64,000 bases of DNA from Sycobia sp. Sy_11. Lineage: Eukaryota > Arthropoda > Insecta > Hymenoptera > Epichrysomallidae. Below, one piece after another: positions 12,568 to 24,394 of this stretch. The notes below the pieces were generated by a model. It was given only the letters and a program-made list of their open reading frames with translations, was not told where the DNA came from and did not search any database. The stretch spans positions 1,292,001 to 1,356,000 of the forward strand of contig JACCIC010000141.1 in assembly GCA_018907035.1 (NCBI GenBank), in the 5' to 3' direction. Within the stretch, counting starts at the first letter, position 1; the number at the start of each line of letters is the position of its first letter. The position numbers were made by a program, and so were the translations under genes.

Positions 12568-13024
12568 CAATCGTTGTCTTGAAAGTCACTTGAAATTTTA
12601 ACTGTAACTACTTAAATTTATTTACCGTCGGAAACACGCCTTTGTTATATGATCGATACACTATTATGTTTTCGATTAACGATTTAAGATCGATCTTTTT
12701 ATTATAAATTTAAATTAAAAAAAATACATCTACGATGATTGGAAATTTGTTAATTATCAAATTATTAGAATGGAACGAAAATATGCATGTACATTGTCAG
12801 AACCGTTTCCACAAGCAAACAGCACACTGCCGGTCCACACCGATTATATAAGCCATAGTATTACGCGGAGAAACAGCGCTCGAGGCAAGGACCAATAAAC
12901 CTGGACATTTGTTATGGAAAGGGATGCCAGTATTCCATATTTTTAGTTCCCCTTATTGTAATATACTCATCGATCAAGTTGTCCAATATTAAAATTTGAA
13001 CAATGTTACTTCAAGGTATATATA
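11285..13024. other. AT-rich sequence with (TA)n tracts
   Basis: Pure (TA)n tracts at 11403-11449 and 12508-12563. No exon or RNA gene recognised. Confidence 0.5.
12508..12563. repeat. (TA)n microsatellite
   Basis: About 28 uninterrupted TA units. Confidence 0.95.
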
Positions 13025-13790
13025 TTAGGAGACGAACTTAGTTTGCGACCTTCATATTTAGATAACGATATAAGTAGTATGAAAAGTCAAATGTGTTGGA
13101 GCTAGTACTTATTTTTTAGTTTTCGCATTTACCAATAAAATTCATTTAACAGGCACTATCATTTGTGTAAATATTATAATTTTTTAATCCGTGAAAAATG
13201 AATCGTGATAAATCGTTTTTTCGACATGTCCTTTTGCACTATTTTGATTTGATTGCTTCAAGAATGTTATGGCGAACAAACTCCATCGCTTGCATGTAAA
13301 GAGTGGTTTCAGCGGTTTAGAAGTGGAGATATTGATGTTAATGACAAAGAACATTCTGGACAACGGGAAAAGTTTGAAGATAGTGAATTGCAAGCATTAT
13401 TGGACGAAAACTCAGCTCAAACGCAGAAACAACTCGCGAATAAGTTAGGAGTCAGTAATAGAACAGTTGGCAAACGTTTAAATGCGTTGCCGCACCCAGC
13501 GTACTCGCTAGACAGAGCGCTTTTTGATTACCACCTATTCAGATCGATGCAGCACGACCTCGCTGATACGCACTTCCAACATGTTCAAGAAGTGCGAGAA
13601 TTTGTGGATGTTTGGATCGCCTCGAAACCGCCATTATTCTTTCGCCACGGTATCGTCATATTGCCAGAAAGATGGGGAAAAGTAGTAGAAAATAATGAAA
13701 AATATTTTAATTAAGCTAACGTGTATCCATTTTCCATCATAAATGTCCTTTTTCCGTTCAAAAAGGTCGGAAACTAAGTTTGCCTCCTAT
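13025..13790 (+). mobile_element. Internally deleted mariner element
   Basis: Terminal inverted repeats of about 28 bp are visible: the left begins TTAGGAGACGAACTTAG, and the reverse complement of the right begins ATAGGAGGCAAACTTAG. The copy is flanked by TA dinucleotides (13023-13024 and 13791-13792), the usual mariner target duplication. At about 766 bp it is well short of the roughly 1.3 kb of a full mariner. The missing part is the transposase core, so the copy cannot move itself but keeps the ends a transposase would need. Confidence 0.88.
13197..13714 (+). pseudogene. Mariner transposase, N- and C-terminal parts fused, core deleted
   Basis: Translation from ATG 13197 gives MNRDKSFFRHVLLHYFDL, typical of mariner N-termini. 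A frameshift near 13250 then moves the frame to the helix-turn-helix part: LACKEWFQRFRSGD, then EDSELQALLDENSAQTQKQL and NKLGVSNRTVGKRLNAL. This passes without a stop straight into the C-terminal part (YSLDRALFDYHLFRSMQHDL and LPERWGKVVENNEKYFN, stop at 13712). About 200 residues with the first two catalytic aspartates are gone, while the region of the third remains. The deletion is in frame, so the fusion is open after the N-terminal break. It is a dead gene by structure, not by age alone. Confidence 0.88.
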
Positions 13791-13792
13791 TA

Positions 13793-14449
13793 ATTATACA
13801 TTTTTTGCTGGTTTTGTCAAAACATAAATTAACTTGAAAATCCTACGTAAATTGTCACAAAAACTATTACCTATTAAGAAAAATAATTACTTGTTTTTGT
13901 TCCAGATAGCACGTCAAAACTATTAGCAATGCTAATATCAACGAAAAATTTTAATAAATATAAATGATTTGCATCCGCCATTGTCGTGAAAATACACGAG
14001 ATGTTTCAAATCTTGAGTTGATTTCTTTCAAATTCTGAGGTATACCTGAGTAAAAACTCAATACGTCTCGTTTATAATAAGGTCATTAAGTAATTGCAGC
14101 GCATTCGGTCCAAAATTATCAAAGCGTCTCAGGCATAGTAATGTAATTGCATTACTCGTATACTGACCTGTCGAATGTTGTATATTAAAAAAAGAGTCAA
14201 CGAGTCTTTGTAATTCGCCGTCAAGTATAACAGTTCGTTTATGCACGCCTCATACGAGAAAGGTCGCATCAAATCCTCTTAACTCTGGATTTTACACTTT
14301 TAATTTTGCGATACAGTATTTTCAAGCGCTTTTTAAAATTTACTAAACCTCCATCGGCGTAAAATATTTAAATTCAATTCTCAATTCCTGCTCCTTTAGT
14401 TGCAGTAAGAGCTTTGCAGATTTTGCACTCTTAATTTTCGTCAAACATA
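13793..14449. other. AT-rich sequence between two mariner relics
   Basis: No gene recognised. Confidence 0.5.
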
Positions 14450-14915
14450 CACAGTGTATCCCAAAAGTTTTAAGACTGGGGATACAAAAGACGCAATAAA
14501 TGTAGAAAATCTTTTCACCAAACTTTTTATTCAAAACAGTCTCCATTAGAAGTAATACACAAGTTGGCACGATATTCCAATCTCTTCACGCCTTTTAAAA
14601 ACTCCTCCTTACACAACACGATTCTCATTCAAGTCCATTTTTAATTTTCGAAACTGGAAGTAGTTATTCAGGCGAGTATGGTGGATGGCTAAGTACAGGG
14701 ACCATTTTTTGGCCAGAAAATTAACTGTAACACGTTGTTCGATATTTTTATTCATCTTCAACTGCTACTGAACAGCTGTATATAATCCGATCAAATTGAA
14801 ACTTTGTGTAGAGGTGGAGGTAGGTTGTATTGACCAGTGGCCAAAGTTTCATGAAGATGGCGCAAGTAGTACGGGTTTTATACCCGTAGTCTTAGAACTT
14901 TTGGGACAAACTGTG
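14450..14915 (-). mobile_element. Mariner/Tc1-superfamily relic, 466 bp
   Basis: The ends form imperfect inverted repeats: left CACAGTGTATCCCAAAAGTT; reverse complement of the right CACAGTTTGTCCCAAAAGTT, continuing into TAAGACT on both sides. TA flanks at 14448-14449 and 14916-14917 fit a TA target duplication. On the minus strand, 14687-14667 reads HPPYSPE, the motif around the third catalytic acidic residue of mariner/Tc1 transposases. After a frameshift comes YFQFRKLKMDLNENRVV, which resembles the following mariner segment. Several stops follow. The inverted repeats differ from those of the 13-kb copy, so this is another family. Confidence 0.75.
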
Positions 14916-14917
14916 TA

Positions 14918-16157
14918 TATAAATCAACATGAAAATTTATGAATATATTGTGTTATACTATATATCTCTTCAGACACGTTCCACCGATAGATGAGCTTTT
15001 AATAATTTTGTAAAACAACGATGCATTAGCATTGACAGGCGACAAAAATAATACCGAAAAGAGTATATAATCATTCCGTTAGTACATTGTGGGCCGATAT
15101 CTCGAGGCTCTAAGGTTGTTCATGTATCTCTAACAATACATGATAATTAGACGCACGATGTTCTAATGCTTAGTATTAATTGGTCACCAAAAATAAACGA
15201 TCCAGCTTGATTTTAATTTAAATTACATTATGTTGTTGTAGGTCTCGCCACACCTAGTGTATTTCTACCGATCTTTACATGCTATAATTTTAGCATACTA
15301 TATATTATTTAAGATTGAACTGAATAAAAATTAAGAAAAATATTCAACTAAAACTACTAGAAATAACTAAATAAAACTGTAAAAAGTTTACGTATGTACG
15401 CGCGTCTGAATATATGCACTTGAAACTTTCGAAAATGTGTTTTTGAATTTTTTCGAGGTAGTGAATTTTTAGCCAAAATTATCTAGCTATTCTGGCTAAT
15501 AGAAATTTAGAGGGCAAATTGAAGTTTTGTAAAAATGTTTTGTAAACAGAGGCGGTGTTAATACTTGTTTTTGGATAAATAGGAATAACACATTTTTACA
15601 ATTGAGAAGGCCCATTTAAAGGCCTGCAATATATTTTAATGGGGTAAATTTTATAAAACTCTTTAAAGAATTACATTATACAATTAAATTACAATAGTAC
15701 ATATTACATTTCATATTCTACAATTTACTTCTAGTCTCGTTTAGAATTTTCATGTACACACATATTTACTGCAGTACTACTACAAATGATAAAGTTGCCG
15801 AACCTTGGGGTGCGAAATGTCTAGCATATTTACATTACGAAATCACAGTTTATGTGTTGGGCAGAATCGTAGAATAGCGTGTGTTTTCTGCGATGTAGAA
15901 AACAACAAAATATAGGTAAAAACAATAATTTATTAAAAGATATGGGCAGGTTAATTATATCGTTATAAACGAATTTTTTATTAGCAGCATATGACTACTA
16001 TAATTGTATGTATGATAAATAACTGGGACGGGGTGTTCGCGTGTGAAGGGAGTTTTTATCGAACTAAAAGCGACTAATACATTTTTCAAAAGAATTTACA
16101 AAGATTTGTAAAATTGAAATTCAAAATCTCTATCAATATAATATAAATATATAAGTT
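14918..16157. other. AT-rich sequence
   Basis: No gene, repeat family or RNA gene recognised. Confidence 0.5.
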
Positions 16158-16259
16158 TTATTGAACTCCGGTATAGCAGGCCGTTTTCTTCGTACACTGA
16201 AAGCCGAAACATTGAAAGAAATTATGAATCGCCCTGGTCGCAGCGCGAACGTAATACAA
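16158..16259 (-). CDS. Candidate terminal exon of a short cysteine-rich protein (uncertain)
   Basis: A GC-raised patch in AT-rich DNA. On the minus strand, after AG at 16261-16260, 33 codons are open to TAA at 16160-16158. They read LYYVRAATRAIHNFFQ and then CFGFQCTKKTACYTGVQ, with three cysteines close together and strong third-position GC. AATAAA overlaps the stop codon. The pyrimidine tract before the AG is weak. The plus strand is also open here (about 50 codons, containing FLRTLKAETLKEIMNRPGRS), so the strand is not certain. No family recognised. If real it is the 3' end of a minus-strand gene whose other exons lie at higher coordinates. Confidence 0.3.
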   Translation of the reverse strand: MYYVRAATRAIHNFFQCFGFQCTKKTACYTGVQ

Positions 16260-17999
16260 CTGTTTCTTATACTCAACAATAACAATTTAACAACTTCAAT
16301 GTAAGAATTTCAATGTGGCAATAAAAAATTCTCCGATTAATCTCGCAAAATCCATAGTAGCCCAAAAACTACGGTCATATATGTACTACCACAAAAATCG
16401 ACGTATGCCTTAGTATTCCATTTCAATAATACGCGACTATTAATGGCCGACTGTTAATTACTGTAAATTCAAATAAATCCTCTATGCTCCAACAAATGAC
16501 TGTAATATTCCAATAAAACATGTCCATTGTACAGGTAACGATAATTTTTTACAGTATCTATCGTTAAATTTATTCCTATTGATCTCGAAGCAGTATAACT
16601 CTAACTCAAAGAAATAAGCCACTAATGTAGGACCGAGCACTTTGATTCCTAAAATAGTCCTGCAATGAATAACTTCACATATAATTCGAGAAAACTTAAT
16701 TGAACAGGATTTATTGATCGTGTGTGTAGAATAATTGTAATGGTTATTCGGAAAGTAATTTTCAGTTCATTTCTATCACTAGGAGTAATTTGCTACTTAT
16801 TACGTTAACAATTCTAAAGAAATTTCATTAAAAATATATGTACTCACGTGTCTTGCGATAAATGAACTTTTATATATAGCAACGCGCGCATCAAGTTCAT
16901 GCTTTACGCCTTGTTTTTCGAGCTTAAAATAGTCGAAAGTAGTAAATTATAACTAAATAGGACGTATAGTAGAATTCCATGTTGCACCTTCAATCTGCAT
17001 CTGGCACTAATGTGCGTAAAATATTAAAAATATTTTTTAGCATTATGTAAGTCTGAGAACAAGTCGCGTACAATGTTGAAAATAATTTTAAAATAAAGTC
17101 ATAAAGGATTGTAGATAAAACGTACTTTATTATTAATTTTTTTACCAAAGTATAAACAATGGTCTATTTGTTATCAATGAAAATTTTGAACAAATATTTA
17201 CGACTTTATTATTTGAAATACAAAAAGAATTTTATTAGATGTTTTGCGTACAAAGTGAATAAAACATAAAATAGTGTAATTATACATTTGAGATTTACTT
17301 TCGGATATCTTCAAGTGATCGCTGTTAACTATACTGCGAAGAATAAATTTATTGGCCAAAAATTCTGTTTCCATATACGACAATCCGCATCAAAACATAA
17401 ATATATATTAACTAAAATCAATTAAAAAATAATTAATCTTTTTCCTCGACTGAGTTCTGTTTCCATTATCCGATAAGGTGCGCATCGTGTATTAAATTTC
17501 AGCTCATGCTTTAATAACTTGTTCTGCTGGTTTAGTAGACTTATTATCCATTTTTTAATTTACTTTATTTAATATTTGTGTCTTGATAAGGGCTATACTC
17601 TAGAGAAGATGCAACATTGACAAAAAATTTATTCTTCTTTTTGTATATAATAATGAATTGTTTTATAGAAAGAGATTGAGAAAATCTAAGAACACAACGT
17701 TTATGCTTTGAAAGAAGAATGTAATCTTTTATCCTGCCCTCTTCGTCGATATCATCCGCCAGATTCTTGTTACTGTTACTTTTTTTCACATTTCTTGCTT
17801 CTTTTATAAAATAAATTCAGAACTTTCCATCCACTCTGCCATTAAATCATATATACACGGTCCCTTTCCTTTAATTGACAATATAACTATTTGTTAAACC
17901 AATCAATAATAAGTAATCTTTGCATATATTTATACAAATTGATAGAAATCTAAAATGGATTTGAATACGAAATTCTAAGTTAAAACGTAATATAAATAG

Positions 18000-18051
<52 letters not shown>

Positions 18052-18972
18052 TCATTAAAGTGCGATTAGTCAAGTATTTAAGTTCTGTTTGTATAACAAT
18101 ATTTATATTAACGGAGCAAAGCAAAGTTCATAAATACAATTTTCCTTATATAAGAAAAAACAATTATGTCATTCAATAATTTATAAACGACGATGATGTA
18201 TATTGGCTTTTATAATTTCATGATGTTTATCTATTCAAATCTATCGTTCACTTTCAAATATATTGTAAAATTTTCCAGAAGTTAGATTACTATCTTTTTA
18301 AATATTCAAGTAAATAGATTATTGTGATTAATTTTTTCAAAAACGAATAAAACTTACATACTTAATACATACTAAATTTTAAAAAACATATGAATTTCTT
18401 TCATTAGTTTTTTTTTAATCACATAGAGAAAAGACTAAGAATTAGTAGTAAATATCAAATAACCAAATTTTAAAGTATATTAATATAAAAATATGTAATA
18501 CATTTAAATAAATAGCCAACGCAATATTAATTTTCAATATAATCTATAGTCTAATAAAATGGATGGAAAAGGTACTGTAAGTATAATTTTTAATGTCGGC
18601 TAATACTACTATTGATTCGTACAAATGGACAGAAATATTATATTTTTTGGCATATAATATATATATAAGAAATACTATAATCCCGATATAAGCCTAAATA
18701 CTCATCAATAAGATATAGTATCTCATTTGATACGACTTTCTTTGCAAAATAATTATTCGGCATAAAATTAATAAGCGATAAAAAAATCCAACAAACTGTG
18801 TATATAGTATGCAAATAAACATGGCCAAAAGATTCTAATTCTGCTTTATTGTTATCGGATCGATAAAAATAGTAATCATTCCGATACTATAAATTTTTTA
18901 GATCAAAACAATTACTAATTTTAGAGCCAATAAAAGAAATCACTGAAACTACGATATTGTTGAATTCACATC
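16260..18972. other. AT-rich sequence with a (TA)n tract
   Basis: (TA)n at 18003-18049. A minus-strand open stretch at 17565-17789 with KNLADDIDEEGRIKDYIL is mildly protein-like but has no ATG or splice context. Nothing else recognised. Confidence 0.45.
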
Positions 18973-19047
18973 ATGTCAAAAGCATGCATCATAATGCTAA
19001 TACCAATAATATTATTTTATTACAATACATTCTCTCAACACATTACA

Positions 19048-19051
<4 letters not shown>

Positions 19052-19082
<31 letters not shown>
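19052..19082. repeat. (TC)n microsatellite
   Basis: About 15 TC units; a purine-rich GAGA stretch follows at 19176-19210. Confidence 0.95.
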
Positions 19083-19085
<3 letters not shown>

Positions 19086-19189
19086 GTCCAAGGAACACAC
19101 TAATGAATACATTATAATACTTGCACGTAACGTACTACATGCATCCTGTATTAGTCGCTATAAGCCAGGGCGAATGGGAGAGAGAGGAG

Positions 19190-19773
19190 GAGAGAGAGAA
19201 AGAGTGAGAGAATAACGCATGAACTCTTGTCTTGTCGCACGCGCGGAGGCTAAATTCTCACATACGAAGTCAGCTATGTATGCTATATAGTAATGTATAT
19301 ATAGGCATGTGTATATATGAGAAAAGAAGGGGGAGGAGAAAAGAAAGAGGAGAATAGTGCGCAACTGCGCACACTCGCATACACACATAGTCAAAAAGAT
19401 ACGGATTACGGAAGGCTGGTATTATACGTGCACTTGTAACGGCCGACCGAACCACATCCACGATCCACCGGGAACTGCCGTCTGATTTAATAAAGGAGAG
19501 ATTCACACGCGCGACGGGGACGAGCATCGGTTACAAATAAACTGTGCATAATATATAGAAGACTGGCGTGTCGCGCGATACGTGCAATTTGTATACCTGC
19601 CTCCCCCCGTACATATGTAACAGTGTAAAAAAGTAATAGCGCAGACATAGATGTAAAGTGAGTACGCGGTGTTCCGACGACAAGTCTATGTGCGCGAGGA
19701 TACGGCGCGCGGCTTCCCCGAGGAAGTGGAGAGCGACCGGACGGCCAAGAGGACGATGTCGCTGCCTGGCCTG
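19190..19773 (+). promoter_or_regulatory. Promoter region and leader exon of a plus-strand gene
   Basis: GC and CpG rise from about 19190. A consensus donor CCTG|GTGAGT stands at 19773/19774. The frame ending at this donor is open from 19657 for 39 codons (for example VYVREDTARGFPEEVESDRT), and an ATG at 19756 (MSLPGL) has A at -3. I favour 5' UTR with a small upstream ORF, because the next exon has a better ATG in another frame. A coding exon cannot be excluded. The transcription start is not determined. Confidence 0.45.
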
Positions 19774-19857
19774 GTGAGTCACCCCGTCGTCCCGATGCCG
19801 TCGCTGTAAAAAGTCACGCGCTCACAAGGAGAAAGTACTCGGTATTACATATCGCAG
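19774..19857 (+). other. Short intron (84 bp) in the leader of the plus-strand gene
   Basis: Begins GTGAGT and ends TTACATATCGCAG, a size typical of insect mini-introns. Retention would leave the ATG at 19860 unchanged. Confidence 0.5.
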
Positions 19858-19859
19858 CC

Positions 19860-19896
19860 ATGGGGCAGTCCTCGAGTAACAATACCGGCCACAGTG
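19860..19896 (+). CDS. First coding exon, N-myristoylation-type start (MGQSSSNNTGHS)
   Basis: The ATG lies in an ideal context (GCAGCCATGG) two bases after the acceptor. It encodes MGQSSSNNTGHS plus one base, then a consensus donor G|GTGAGT at 19897. Gly2 with Ser at positions 4-6 fits N-myristoylation, so the product probably sits at a membrane face in the cytosol. The intron phase is 1. The rest of the protein is not recognisable in the window, which implies a first intron of more than 39 kb. Neuralized-type E3 ligases have myristoylated starts of this kind, but that is a guess from memory and no name is assigned. The alternative frame from the upstream ATG would read PWGSPRVTIPATV through this exon. 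Confidence 0.55.
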
Positions 19897-22095
19897 GTGA
19901 GTTTTTTGTTTTTTTTTGGCGTACCGTTATTTGCTTGCTTTTGGCTTCGTTATTTAGTATGCAGCTCGCGCTCGTCGGAGTTCCGTGGCCAGTGATTATA
20001 AAGTACCAGACGAAAATCTGCGAGGAGCGAAATGTCATTGCACGGATACGGGAAATGCTGCTACTGTGTCTCGGGTTCCGAATCCTTTATGAGCGTTAGC
20101 TTTTTCACACGTCGATGTTTGAAATAGGTTGTGGAAATTTTGATTTGCAAAGGTGACTGCCTATTTCCTATTATAAAAGAAGCATCAGTTCGGTAAACAA
20201 TTGTGAGACAGAAGCAAAGTATAAGCGAGCCGGAGATTTTTGAGGTTAAGTTCGTTATAGAAACTGTAGAACTCAGATCAGGTGTTTTTTGATGCCGTGA
20301 TGCGTTCATCGTTGCTATACCTATATATATAGCTCATATTTTTATAGAGCCACTCCAGTGCTTTGTTCCAACTTTTTTCAAAACATTTTCTCCAATATGT
20401 TAATTTGAAAGTAGGTTATTAAAAAAATAGTTTGTTATCAAGTTTTCATTGAGAAATTAAAAGATAAGAATAATTAATGAACAGTAAATAATTTATATTA
20501 TTTTATTCAATTAATTTTTTATTGTTGGACTTTACTTTATTTTTAACGACAGTTTTCTCAATAATTAAAAATAGTGCGCACATTTATTGTTATTCTTTTT
20601 AATCAGTTACATATAAGTAATATATGTCAATTAAAATTTATTTAATGTTCTGTAAAGTAAACAACTAATAACTATCGGCAATTTGCGACCGAGAAACAAC
20701 ATTTCAATAATAACCGATCGTTTATGCATTTGTTTATGTATTGTAGTGTAAAAAACTACATCCATGAACATTAATCAATATCTTTTTCAAAAATCGATCG
20801 ATGGAAAATTACCGTTAAGAGCGTAAAATATTTTTTAATTTTTTTTGTATCGCGCATCAGAATTGACAGAATTTTCTTTGCGCCAATATGCTGGAAGCGC
20901 GTCGACTATTAAATATAACATTAGAGGCCTATACAGGCCTACAACAGAGGGGAAAGGTGAAATGAGGTCAGGAATAGCGCATTTTCTTAGGCGCGCTCGT
21001 TTTGAGGTTATTGATTTTTTTTTCGAAGAAATGACCCATAAAAAAGCGGGCCAATGGGCTAATCGTATTTTGTTTTAGTAAGGGAACAGCTAGTGTCCCT
21101 TTACGTAATACAGTTTTCGAGTTAGATGTAGCAACTTCTATATATATTTATTTATTTAAGCATTAATGCCGATCTCGTTCAAATTCAACATTCGGCTCAA
21201 TTATTTTAAGCGATATTTTAAATTATTCTTGAGTTTTGCTAATTCATGCAAGTTGTATTGTTTTATGCTTATGTCAACATTATTATGCGATTATCTTCTT
21301 TTAACATCAACGATAGAGTAGATTTTTATAGACAAAGGTTAAGTAGAATCGCGCACTTAAGTGATAAAAATCTCTAAACATTCAGAGAAGAGACTAATGT
21401 ATTTATTTGAATATTTTGAATTTCTAACTACCAATACAGAATGGTTAATGTAATTTTAATATATCAATTACAGGAACGTTTTGTGAACAAAGAAAACGTA
21501 CTTTGAAATCGAAAAAACAAATCAAAAATATTCTATAAATTCGTTACAATAAAGCTCGTCGGCGCTAACCTTAGGAAAACTTAACAAAATTATTTCCACA
21601 TTTAATTCATGAATTTAAAAAATCTCCCGCAATTTACATGATTTCTGCACAATCTATTTTTATTAATTTATGTTTGATAATTGTTTAGCCTATAAGTTGA
21701 TAAGCTGTCGTTATATGGAGCAAAAAAGTAGTAATCGTGCATCAACGGAGAACTCAAGATTTTTTAAATGTATTTTTAAATTGTAGTTTGTTATAAAGCT
21801 TTATTTAACAAGTCTTTTATTCACTTTGTGCAGCTATGTATAACTTTTTATGCACATATAACGGCTAAAATTATTTATAATTCAAATGGTATTTGCAGAA
21901 ATTAAAAACAAAGGTCATTTCTGCATCGCTGATACAGATTTTGAAAAAAAAAATTGTTCTAATATTAATAATTTATATCTATTGATCGTAAATTTGCTGT
22001 ATTATACGTTTTTAAGTTATAAATACATTTGTCGTATACGGCACTGAAAAATTAATTATCAATAATAAATAATAATAAAGTAGTTATATTCGCGC

Positions 22096-22170
22096 GTTCA
22101 AGTACGAAATTGAATTCTGGATCGATAAGGAAAAGCGTTATCTACCTTATCGACTAGTGTTCAAGTACGA
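22096..22170. repeat. Small structured element: 12-bp direct repeats around a hairpin
   Basis: GTTCAAGTACGA occurs exactly at 22096-22107 and 22159-22170. Between them, TCGATAAGG (22122-22130) and CCTTATCGA (22145-22153) form a perfect 9-bp stem. It may be an insertion footprint or a protein-binding site. Confidence 0.6.
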
Positions 22171-23389
22171 CTAATTAAATACTTCACCTTGTGAACGCGA
22201 GATGTCGTTCGGATATCCCCCGCAGGCGATAATTTGAATTGCTTCATATCATTTACCTAAAATCCATTAGAATTAATCATAATTTTATGACAATGTCCAG
22301 CTTAATAATATACGATAAAAGTTAATGGGAATATATTCAATTTAATATGTCGGCAACTGAGAAGAATATTATTCAAATTGATAAGATGAGGACATCAACT
22401 CAAATTTTTTTCAGAACAAGTTTCTAACATCGAATTTTGAAGAATTACCATCCTGATTCAGAATTTTGGATAGCACAATGCAAATTGAAATGGAGGTTTA
22501 AGCTCTATTAAATTCGTTTTCCTATTCGTCATATTGTTCTGACTCGTGAATAAGAATCATAATCATATTTAATAAGGCTAATTAAAAAAAAAAACTCTTG
22601 ACTCAATCAGGAGTTGTCTGTAATTAAGCTTCATTAATTCCATCTCGAAATTATTTAACTGAAATAATAATAATAATAATAATAATGACAAGTTTTAAGA
22701 TTAAAAATTTAAGCTAGCAAGGGTTGAACATTTATACGATCTTTTTAAGAAAGATGGCTCGGTACTGAATCGAGGCTTGAATTGATATTGTGCTACTTAA
22801 CATTTTTGCTTAGTTTCATATTCCTTAAAAAATCTGAATTGGCTCCGTTTCCTTCAAAATTAGAGCTGGGATCGTATTGTTACAGCATTTCCTTTGGATT
22901 CGATTAGTTTTAGATGTCGATATTTTCAGTGTTAGATTGTTCTCCAGATGTAAAAGCTGTTCACTGCAATGGCATTATGGCCTGGTGTGGATTTAAGAAT
23001 TTGTATCAAAAAGACGATAATAACTCAATCACAATGATAAGTTACTTCGATATAGTGATATTTAGTGTGGGATAGAATTCGCGAAATTACAAGATCAAAA
23101 AAGAAGTGCTTGGTCAAATTTCTAAATGATGTCACTGTAAAACGCTCAGATCTTCAACTACAGGGATATTATCATATTGACTACTTTATCTGATATAAGT
23201 GAAATTATTTATTAATAAACTTCATTATTCATGTAGCTTTATTTCATAAAAAAAATACATTATTCATTTTTCTAATACCACATTACGTTAATCAAATGCA
23301 TGTAAATATTGTCAAATCGGCGCAGACGCAGAAATACTTATCTTACGATATCTCAAAACATGAAAAGACTAGCTTACATATACTATATT

Positions 23390-23411
23390 ACTTACCTAAA
23401 CAAAAATTAAC
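23390..23411 (-). promoter_or_regulatory. Composite splice site resembling a recursive-splicing point, minus strand
   Basis: On the minus strand TTAATTTTTGTTTAG is followed directly by GTAAGTA, so a good acceptor abuts a perfect donor (junction 23396/23395). This is the layout of ratchet points in long insect introns. No minus-strand gene crossing this point is proven. Confidence 0.35.
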
Positions 23412-24394
23412 AGTTTATTTTTCATTGTATATATGCGCGGTAAATGTAATTTAAGATAATGGCCAACTGCTTTAAGAATTTATATACAATGTCAAATAAA
23501 CAAACTGATAATTTTTTTGCACATTTTCTTAATACAGCAGATTTAACACAAGCTAATATATAAATATCCGTTAATTAACCGATGAATTAAACTCAACTGT
23601 TAGTAAAAATGAAAAACCGTAAATTTAATGTAAAGTAAAAAAGGACAGTAAAAGGTGCGTGACTAATTGAAATAATTAATATGAGCTATATCTGTACTGA
23701 GATATAAATATTAGTTTTTATGAAAGATGTGGAATGATACTCTATTCTAAATCAACATTTTTCTTCAGAAAAAAGCTAAGGGTGTCAATTTAGTCTAAAA
23801 ATTCACGATTGAAGTATACGTTTTGTAGTAACATTGGATATAATTTTTCTTTTTCATGAATCGTGTTTGGTCATTGTAGATTTAAATCTTCTTTTCTAAC
23901 GCATGTAACGTTATGGTCAACCGAATCTGGGACAGTATAATAAGAGTGCCACAGAGAGTCAGAATTTTTTTTTTAAGAATTGAACCGGAAACAGAGAGCG
24001 GAAGAGTATAACGCGTCTTAGTTTCCAGCTTAGAAAAAGTTACATTTTTCGCCATTGCAATGTTATTCTATTGTCGTCCCGTTGGCTTATGCCAGGCGTA
24101 CTGTGGACCTCGCCTCGCTCGCTGACGACTGTTATTATATTTAACGAACGACACCTAGGATGAATTCCACGAACTACTTAATTTTTTCCATTCTTTTTAT
24201 ACATAATTTACCATAATACGCGTGGAAGGTAGTAATAAAAACGTGTGTAAAGATTCATTGGAGTGCAACGAAATTTTTAGGAAACGAAATTACATCAAGC
24301 CTTTAATATCGGACATTAACGAATCTGGAGACATTTTTTGTCACGGCTAAATAACAATTTATACACGTAAGCAGCTTATACAGTTGCAATCGAT

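Larger units (their letters stand above)
20100..24394 (+). other. AT-rich part of the presumed large first intron
   Basis: No coding exon recognised. It contains an (AAT)n tract at 22664-22685, a structured repeat at 22096-22170 and a minus-strand composite splice site at 23396/23395. Confidence 0.45.

Noticed and set aside
17565..17789. Minus-strand open stretch with KNLADDIDEEGRIKDYIL
   Set aside because: No ATG, no clear splice sites, and the rest of the frame is lysine/isoleucine-rich AT background.
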